A stretch of DNA of 25,604 nucleotides from an uncultured Oscillospiraceae bacterium. Its GTDB lineage: Bacteria > Bacillota > Clostridia > Oscillospirales > Oscillospiraceae. Both the position numbers and the translations under genes were made by a program. The notes beneath the pieces were generated by a model. That model ran no database searches and was not told the DNA's origin. It saw nothing but the letters and a program-made list of their open reading frames with translations. The stretch spans positions 1-25,604 of the forward strand of contig CAJUQN010000032.1 of the NCBI GenBank assembly GCA_910588625.1, read 5' to 3'. Shown piece after piece: positions 22,435 through 25,604 of this stretch. The first letter of the stretch is position 1; each line of letters starts with the position of its first letter.

Positions 22435-23462
22435 TACTGCTTTTTCAGCTTTTCCTCTTCCGCTTCAATGGCCCGAAACCGGGGCATTATGCCAATCTTA
22501 TCCGGCGTGTGGACGGGGAGCTGGTAGATGTCGTGGCCAGGAAACTGGTTGCCCTCCACCAGACAGGGACCCTCCGGGGTAAAGCACACGTCCCAGCCTA
22601 CATAGCCCACCTCGGGGATAATTTGGGCCGCTTCTGTTACCAACGCCCGGGCCTTTTCCCAATCAGGGAACATAAAGCCCTTGATCCGGGTCCCCGTGGC
22701 GGGGTGGTCGGCGTACAAGTTCTTTTGCTTGTCCAGCGCCCGGTCGATGACGGCGCCCGTCTCCGGGTCCATAGGGGCCACCATACCGCCGCTGTTGAAG
22801 TTGTCCACGAACTTTCCGTTGCCGATGCGGAACATAGCCGTAACCAAATACACTTTTCCGCTCTTCCCCCGGATCGTCACCATGCGCACCGTGTTGATGG
22901 AACCGGGGTAGATGGCTGACACCGCCGGGTGTTGCTCGATGACCTCCTCCAGCTCCAGCAGCGGGGCCCGCTCGACCAGGTGGGAGTACAGCGCCTCCAG
23001 CGATGGATAAGACCCGGTTTTCAGCTTTTCAATACCCCAGCCGCAGCTGCCCTGGGAGGGCTTTGCCATAAATACCGGATGCCGCGCCAGAAACGCGATC
23101 ACGTCCCCCCGGTTCTCCCCCGTCACCGGGACCCAGTCCCGGTGCAGAAACTGCTTGAATCGGGCGTTGAACTTGATCTTATCCCCAAAATCGTCCATAT
23201 GATCCTTGTCGTTGTACTTCACCACGATGTCGTTATTCCGGCCTCGAGTCAAGTAGGTGTCCCGCTGCTCCGGGGTCAGGTTATACATCTCAAACAGGTC
23301 GTAGTCCATATAGCCTGCGCCGTATTTTCGCGCGCACTCCTGCATATCCCAGAAGATGGACAGCCGGGATCGGCCTGTCTTTTGATGGATGGAGCTGATC
23401 TTATCCAACATGGCTTTATAATTCATATTCAGCACCCGCTGGACCAAATATTTTACCTTCAT
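22434..23462 (-). CDS. Sugar-transfer-associated ATP-grasp domain protein
   Basis: A 342-residue protein that appears to belong to the ATP-grasp group often found in polysaccharide or cell-envelope gene clusters (ATPgrasp_ST type). Supporting stretches are FMAKPSQGSCGWGIEKL (nucleotide-binding strand and Gly-rich loop, about 145-160), the ELEEVIEQHPAVSAIYPGSINTVRMVTI block, FRIGNGKFVDNFNSGGMVAPMD, and VGWDVCFTPEGPCLVEGNQFPG near the C-terminus, with the metal-binding Glu/Asn pair. ATP-grasp enzymes join a carboxylate to an amine or alcohol via an acyl phosphate; the substrate is unknown. ATG 23462 is preferred because AGGAGG lies just upstream; earlier in-frame ATGs have no such site. No glycosyltransferases lie nearby. 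Confidence 0.85.
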   Translation of the reverse strand: MKVKYLVQRVLNMNYKAMLDKISSIHQKTGRSRLSIFWDMQECARKYGAGYMDYDLFEMYNLTPEQRDTYLTRGRNNDIVVKYNDKDHMDDFGDKIKFNARFKQFLHRDWVPVTGENRGDVIAFLARHPVFMAKPSQGSCGWGIEKLKTGSYPSLEALYSHLVERAPLLELEEVIEQHPAVSAIYPGSINTVRMVTIRGKSGKVYLVTAMFRIGNGKFVDNFNSGGMVAPMDPETGAVIDRALDKQKNLYADHPATGTRIKGFMFPDWEKARALVTEAAQIIPEVGYVGWDVCFTPEGPCLVEGNQFPGHDIYQLPVHTPDKIGIMPRFRAIEAEEEKLKKQ

Positions 23463-23476
23463 GGAAACCTCCTGTT

Positions 23477-23498
23477 GCTTTTTCTTCACAGAAAAAGC
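23477..23498 (-). promoter_or_regulatory. Hairpin beside the ATP-grasp ribosome binding site
   Basis: GCTTTTTCT (minus 23498-23490) pairs with AGAAAAAGC (23485-23477) around a 4-nt loop, ending only a few nt before AGGAGG. It could modulate ribosome access. It lacks a following T-tract, so it is not a terminator. Confidence 0.5.
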
Positions 23499-23574
23499 AG
23501 CCAAACAGAACTTTTCGCTCCCTGCAAGCCGAACAGTAGACGCTCCGCTTCCGCCCGGCAACGTAAGTTTTTTT

Positions 23575-23603
23575 ATCTTACCACATCCGGGGAAAAAACG
23601 CAA
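23575..23603 (-). promoter_or_regulatory. ATP-grasp gene promoter
   Basis: TTGCGT (23598-23603) and TAAGAT (23575-23580), 17 bp apart on the minus strand; leader of about 105 nt. Confidence 0.65.
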
Positions 23604-23853
23604 TGCCAGGAAAATCGGGCCCCTTTCCTTCTCGTGCAGCTGAAAGCCAGTTTTTGAGCCGCTTTGTTGAAATAACCAAACGGGCAGTCACCCCATATTG
23701 GGAAACTGCCCGATGGACCGGACATTATTTGTGCAGCTCCTGCTTAAATAGTTGTTGTACTGTTGCCAGATTGGACTCACACAACAGAGGGCGTATTTTC
23801 ATGCCATGCGCCGCCAAAAGCATTGCGCGAAAAGTAAAAGGGGAAAAATGGTC
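23604..23853. other. Intergenic stretch without a convincing gene
   Basis: Between the divergent ATP-grasp and bioY promoters I see one hairpin, CGGGCAGT (23681-23688) with ACTGCCCG (23705-23712), extended by an internal CCC/GGG helix. On the minus strand it is followed by TTTGGTTATTT, a weak terminator-like tail. A short minus-strand reading frame ends just before it (stop near 23725) but lacks a ribosome binding site and is not called. Confidence 0.5.
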
Positions 23854-23882
23854 TTGACAATCTCTCGGCTCTATTGTATACT
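23854..23882 (+). promoter_or_regulatory. bioY promoter
   Basis: TTGACA (23854-23859) and TATACT (23877-23882) with a 17-bp spacer. Confidence 0.85.
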
Positions 23883-23906
23883 CCATATCGAAAATCAGTT
23901 TACAAT
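23873..23906 (+). promoter_or_regulatory. BirA-type biotin repressor operator
   Basis: Inverted half-sites ATTGTATAC (23873-23881) and GTTTACAAT (23898-23906), separated by 16 bp, match the TTGTNAAC-N14-16-GTTNACAA layout of Firmicute BirA operators. The left half-site covers the -10, so biotin-loaded BirA would block bioY transcription. Confidence 0.75.
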
Positions 23907-23920
23907 TGGAGTGATCGTAC

Positions 23921-24511
23921 ATGACAGCAAAAGCGACTATTGACACCCGCCGCCTGACTCTCTGCGCCATAATGGCGGCAGTGATGTGTGTGCTGGCCCC
24001 CATCTCCATCCCCATCGGGCCTATCTCCATCACCGGCGGCACCCTGGCCATCTACCTGACCACCTACCTGCTGGGCGGCGTCTGGGGTACGGCGTCCACA
24101 CTGGTCTATCTGCTGGTGGGCATGGTGGGCCTGCCCGTGTTTAGCAACTACATGGGCGGCATCAGCCGTCTGGCCGGCCCCACCGGCGGTTATCTGGTGG
24201 GTTACCTGCCCATGGCCCTATTGGCCGGATTTGTGGCGGAGTTCTCCTTCCGCAAGCTCCGTCGCCAGGGAAAGAAAGGTGCAGTCTTGGCTCTTGTTCT
24301 CCAATTCTTAGGAATGGCGGCAGCCACCGCGGTACTGTACGCCTTCGGCACCGCCTGGTACTGCGTCCAGGCCGGGGTGGACCTGCAAAAGGCCCTGGCC
24401 GCCTGCGTCATCCCCTTCATCCCCTGTGACCTCATCAAAATGGTGGTGGCGCTGGTGGTGGGCGCCCCCGTCCGCCGCGGCTTAGAGCGGGCCGGGCTGC
24501 TGGGTAGCTGA
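23921..24511 (+). CDS. bioY: Biotin transporter BioY
   Basis: A 196-residue membrane protein of six predicted helices, the substrate-binding S component for biotin uptake; it works alone or with the shared ECF energy-coupling module, which is not in this window. Family hallmarks are GGTLAIYL (about 38-46), the loop MVGLPVFSNYMGGISRLAGPTGGYLVGY (GPTGGYL near 87-93), and an FIPCDLIKMVVA helix near the end. GGAG at 23908-23911 is 9 nt before ATG 23921. The BirA-type operator independently supports biotin control. No biotin synthesis gene lies nearby, so scavenging may be the main supply. Confidence 0.95.
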   Translation: MTAKATIDTRRLTLCAIMAAVMCVLAPISIPIGPISITGGTLAIYLTTYLLGGVWGTASTLVYLLVGMVGLPVFSNYMGGISRLAGPTGGYLVGYLPMALLAGFVAEFSFRKLRRQGKKGAVLALVLQFLGMAAATAVLYAFGTAWYCVQAGVDLQKALAACVIPFIPCDLIKMVVALVVGAPVRRGLERAGLLGS

Positions 24512-24526
24512 ACTGAAAGGATGAAA

Positions 24527-24555
24527 CTCCTCCGGTACTACCGGAGGAGCTTTTT
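24527..24555 (+). terminator. bioY terminator
   Basis: CTCCTCCGGT (24527-24536) pairs with ACCGGAGGAG (24540-24549), 3-nt loop, then C and five T. It abuts the stop codon of the convergent small gene, for which the same stem has only a poor T-tail. Confidence 0.9.
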
Positions 24556-24715
24556 ATTCCTCATCTTCGTCTGTTTTCTGGTTCAGTGAAATGATTTTTG
24601 ATTCCGGCGCGGAAATATACATCTCCTCACACTCCCGTTGGGCCGCAATCAGGATGCTGATCGACAGCTCCGCCGCCTGGAACATCTTTTTGCACATCTC
24701 CTTGTAATCGACCAT
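24554..24715 (-). CDS. Small uncharacterised protein, 53 residues
   Basis: A short gene with convincing signals: a promoter of TTGACA and TAAAAT at 17 bp (24736-24764) and GGGAG 9 nt before ATG 24715. The peptide begins MVDYKEMCKKMFQAAELSI, is predicted helical up to about residue 33 (SISILIAAQRECEEMY), and ends in an acidic tail KTDEDEE. It has two cysteines (8 and 29) and no signal peptide. I know no family for it. It is divergent from a small XRE regulator whose promoter overlaps its own, so the two may form a regulated pair. An alternative ATG three codons upstream is too close to the ribosome binding site. Confidence 0.65.
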   Translation of the reverse strand: MVDYKEMCKKMFQAAELSISILIAAQRECEEMYISAPESKIISLNQKTDEDEE

Positions 24716-24735
24716 TTCCACCATCTCCCAACATC

Positions 24736-24764
24736 ATTTTAGGCGCATATTACCAATTTGTCAA
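24736..24764 (-). promoter_or_regulatory. Promoter of the 53-residue gene
   Basis: Near-consensus TTGACA (24759-24764) and TAAAAT (24736-24741), 17 bp apart. The -35 overlaps the divergent -35 of the XRE gene (24758-24763). Confidence 0.8.
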
Positions 24765-24785
24765 TAGGAAAATGTGGACTAAAAT
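24758..24785 (+). promoter_or_regulatory. Possible promoter of the small XRE gene
   Basis: TTGTCA (24758-24763) and TAAAAT (24780-24785) with a 16-bp spacer. Start near 24792 leaves a very short leader of about 16 nt before ATG 24808. Confidence 0.5.
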
Positions 24786-24807
24786 ATTATTGACGTTGGT
24801 GATGAAC

Positions 24808-25035
24808 ATGGAGAATCGAATTAGGGATTTGAGGGAAGATTCCGACTTAACACAACAATACATTTCAAAATATTTGGGATGTGACCAATCCTATTACTCA
24901 AAATGTGAGCGTGGAGTGTATCAGCTTCACATAGACGATCTCATAAAACTCGCTCAGTTCTATAAAACCAGCTTGGATTATCTTATGGGCCTCACCGACG
25001 AAAAGGCCCCTTATCCAAAACCTCACCGGAAATAA
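24808..25035 (+). CDS. Small XRE-family regulator
   Basis: A 75-residue protein that is almost only a Cro/C1-type helix-turn-helix: RIRDLREDSDLTQQYISKYLGCDQSYYSKCERG (about 4-36), then DDLIKLAQFYKTSLDYLMGLTDE, the standard end of the fold. It is like phage or mobile-element repressors and small housekeeping regulators. The start at 24808 is chosen over 24772 and 24802 because the predicted transcript begins near 24792 and GGTGATG lies just upstream. Base and codon use are clearly more AT-rich than in the neighbours (for example many AAA, ATT and TTA-like codons), suggesting acquisition by transfer. The likely target is the shared promoter region with the divergent small gene. Confidence 0.85.
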   Translation: MENRIRDLREDSDLTQQYISKYLGCDQSYYSKCERGVYQLHIDDLIKLAQFYKTSLDYLMGLTDEKAPYPKPHRK

Positions 25036-25036
25036 C

Positions 25037-25064
25037 TTGCATTTTTCGCCCCATCTGCTATAAT
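25037..25064 (+). promoter_or_regulatory. Promoter of the SprA-like gene
   Basis: TTGCAT (25037-25042) and TATAAT (25059-25064), 16 bp apart, with an extended -10 (TGC at 25056-25058). Confidence 0.8.
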
Positions 25065-25108
25065 GTTATTAGGTATCAATACTTATCCTTTCCTTTGAGG
25101 TGAGCGAT

Positions 25109-25604
25109 ATGATCAACGGTGTTTCCGCCTATAGTCCATACTCCTCCTACGCCGCCTATGGCGTGGCCTACGCCAACCGTTCCGCCCAGGCCCAGGGCGT
25201 GGAGAAGACCCAGCCCGCCCAGCGCTCGGGCATGGTGCTGGCCGCCCAGAAGGTCCACCAGCCCGACGCCCTTGTCCAGCCCGTCACCCCGGTCCGTCCG
25301 GTGAACTCTGAGGAGGACCCTGCCCAGTCTGGTCTGCTTCGCTATAACTCTGACCCCGCGGAAATGGCGGTGCGTATGCGTATCCAGTATGCCAGTAACC
25401 CCGCTCAGCAGTCCAACGCCGCCCAGACGCCTGGCGCTGAGAAGGGCAACGCCCCTGAGACCGCGGGCCTGAAGCTCGCTGGCGGCAATGCCGCCGAGGC
25501 TCCCAAAAGCGCCCAGGAGGTCATGGAAGAGGGCGAGTGCGAAACCTGTAAGGAGCGCAAGTATCAGGACGGCTCCGACGACCCCGGCGTGTCCTTCAAG
25601 ACCC
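25109..25604 (+). CDS. SprA-related (putative metalloprotease) protein, 3' end outside window
   Basis: The first 165 codons are present and the gene runs off the window. The N-terminus (MINGVSAYSPYSSYAAYG) and the following ~120 residues are Ala, Gln and Pro-rich and probably disordered, with no signal peptide. Near 148 the conserved segment starts: GECETCKERKYQDGSDDPGVSFKT, with a CxxC pair, which I recognise from SprA-related proteins, where a HExEH-like metal site follows soon after; that part is not in view. The start is set by GAGGTGA 5 nt before ATG 25109. Function in this lineage is unclear. Confidence 0.7.
   Translation, partial: MINGVSAYSPYSSYAAYGVAYANRSAQAQGVEKTQPAQRSGMVLAAQKVHQPDALVQPVTPVRPVNSEEDPAQSGLLRYNSDPAEMAVRMRIQYASNPAQQSNAAQTPGAEKGNAPETAGLKLAGGNAAEAPKSAQEVMEEGECETCKERKYQDGSDDPGVSFKT

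Noticed and set aside
23725..24051. Minus-strand frame overlapping the bioY promoter and 5' end
   Set aside because: Its only plausible short versions lack a ribosome binding site and a promoter, and the upstream part is antisense to bioY. A short C-terminal peptide cannot be excluded but is not supported.
1..25604. CRISPR array, insertion sequence, integrase or prophage block
   Set aside because: No regularly spaced direct repeats, transposase, integrase or phage structural genes are seen; the only tandem repeat is the heptad-coding run in the permease.

Overview
This 25.6-kb, GC-rich window looks like a chromosomal segment of an anaerobic, low-passage Firmicute of the Clostridia, most probably an Oscillospiraceae-type gut organism (inference). 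The support is a one-piece pyruvate:ferredoxin oxidoreductase, SecG, Firmicute-style sigma-A promoters (TTGACA/TATAAT with 16-18 bp spacing) in front of most genes, purine-rich Shine-Dalgarno sites, a manganese riboswitch, a BirA-type operator and an ABC-F gene with a transcription-attenuation leader. I see no insertion sequence, integrase, CRISPR array, tRNA or rRNA.

Layout. 1-334: non-coding, palindrome-rich, ending in the ilvE promoter. 335-1402 (+): branched-chain aminotransferase. 1448-3052 (-): CTP synthase. 3225-3680 (-): membrane-anchored XRE regulator. 3881-4762 (+): unknown protein with a TPR-like start. 4806-6338 (-): ABC-F ATPase behind a ~200-nt attenuator leader. 6621-7280 and 7345-8379 (-): unknown protein downstream of a WYL regulator. 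8505-9974 and 9979-10455 (-): ECF sigma factor and a membrane-anchored partner with six Cys/His metal-site-like modules. 10672-11421 (+): NYN-LOTUS protein. 11485-15030 (-): PFOR. 15289-16809 (+): YifB/ComM ATPase. 16851-17102 (-): SecG. 17299-17865 (-): MntP behind a yybP-ykoY Mn2+ riboswitch. 18288-22357 (+): ABC ATPase plus a giant FtsX-type permease with a long coiled coil. 22434-23462 (-): ATP-grasp protein. 23921-24511 (+): BioY behind a BirA-like operator. 24554-24715 (-): a 53-aa protein. 24808-25035 (+): small AT-rich XRE regulator. 25109-end (+): SprA-like protein cut by the window edge.

How they fit together. Most genes are single-gene units with their own promoter; convergent neighbours usually share one palindromic, bidirectional terminator. 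True co-transcribed groups are the sigma/anti-sigma-like pair (4-nt gap), the ABC ATPase/permease pair (7-nt overlap) and probably WYL regulator plus its downstream gene. Three genes show readable cis-regulation: the ABC-F gene (tiny upstream ORF, antiterminator, terminator), mntP (Mn2+ aptamer whose P1 strand is shared with a terminator) and bioY (biotin repressor operator over the -10). The most original material is the ECF sigma operon with an extracytoplasmic zinc-ribbon-like, His-rich sensor candidate. Next come the symmetric operator-like element on the PFOR promoter and the small protein/XRE pair with overlapping divergent promoters.
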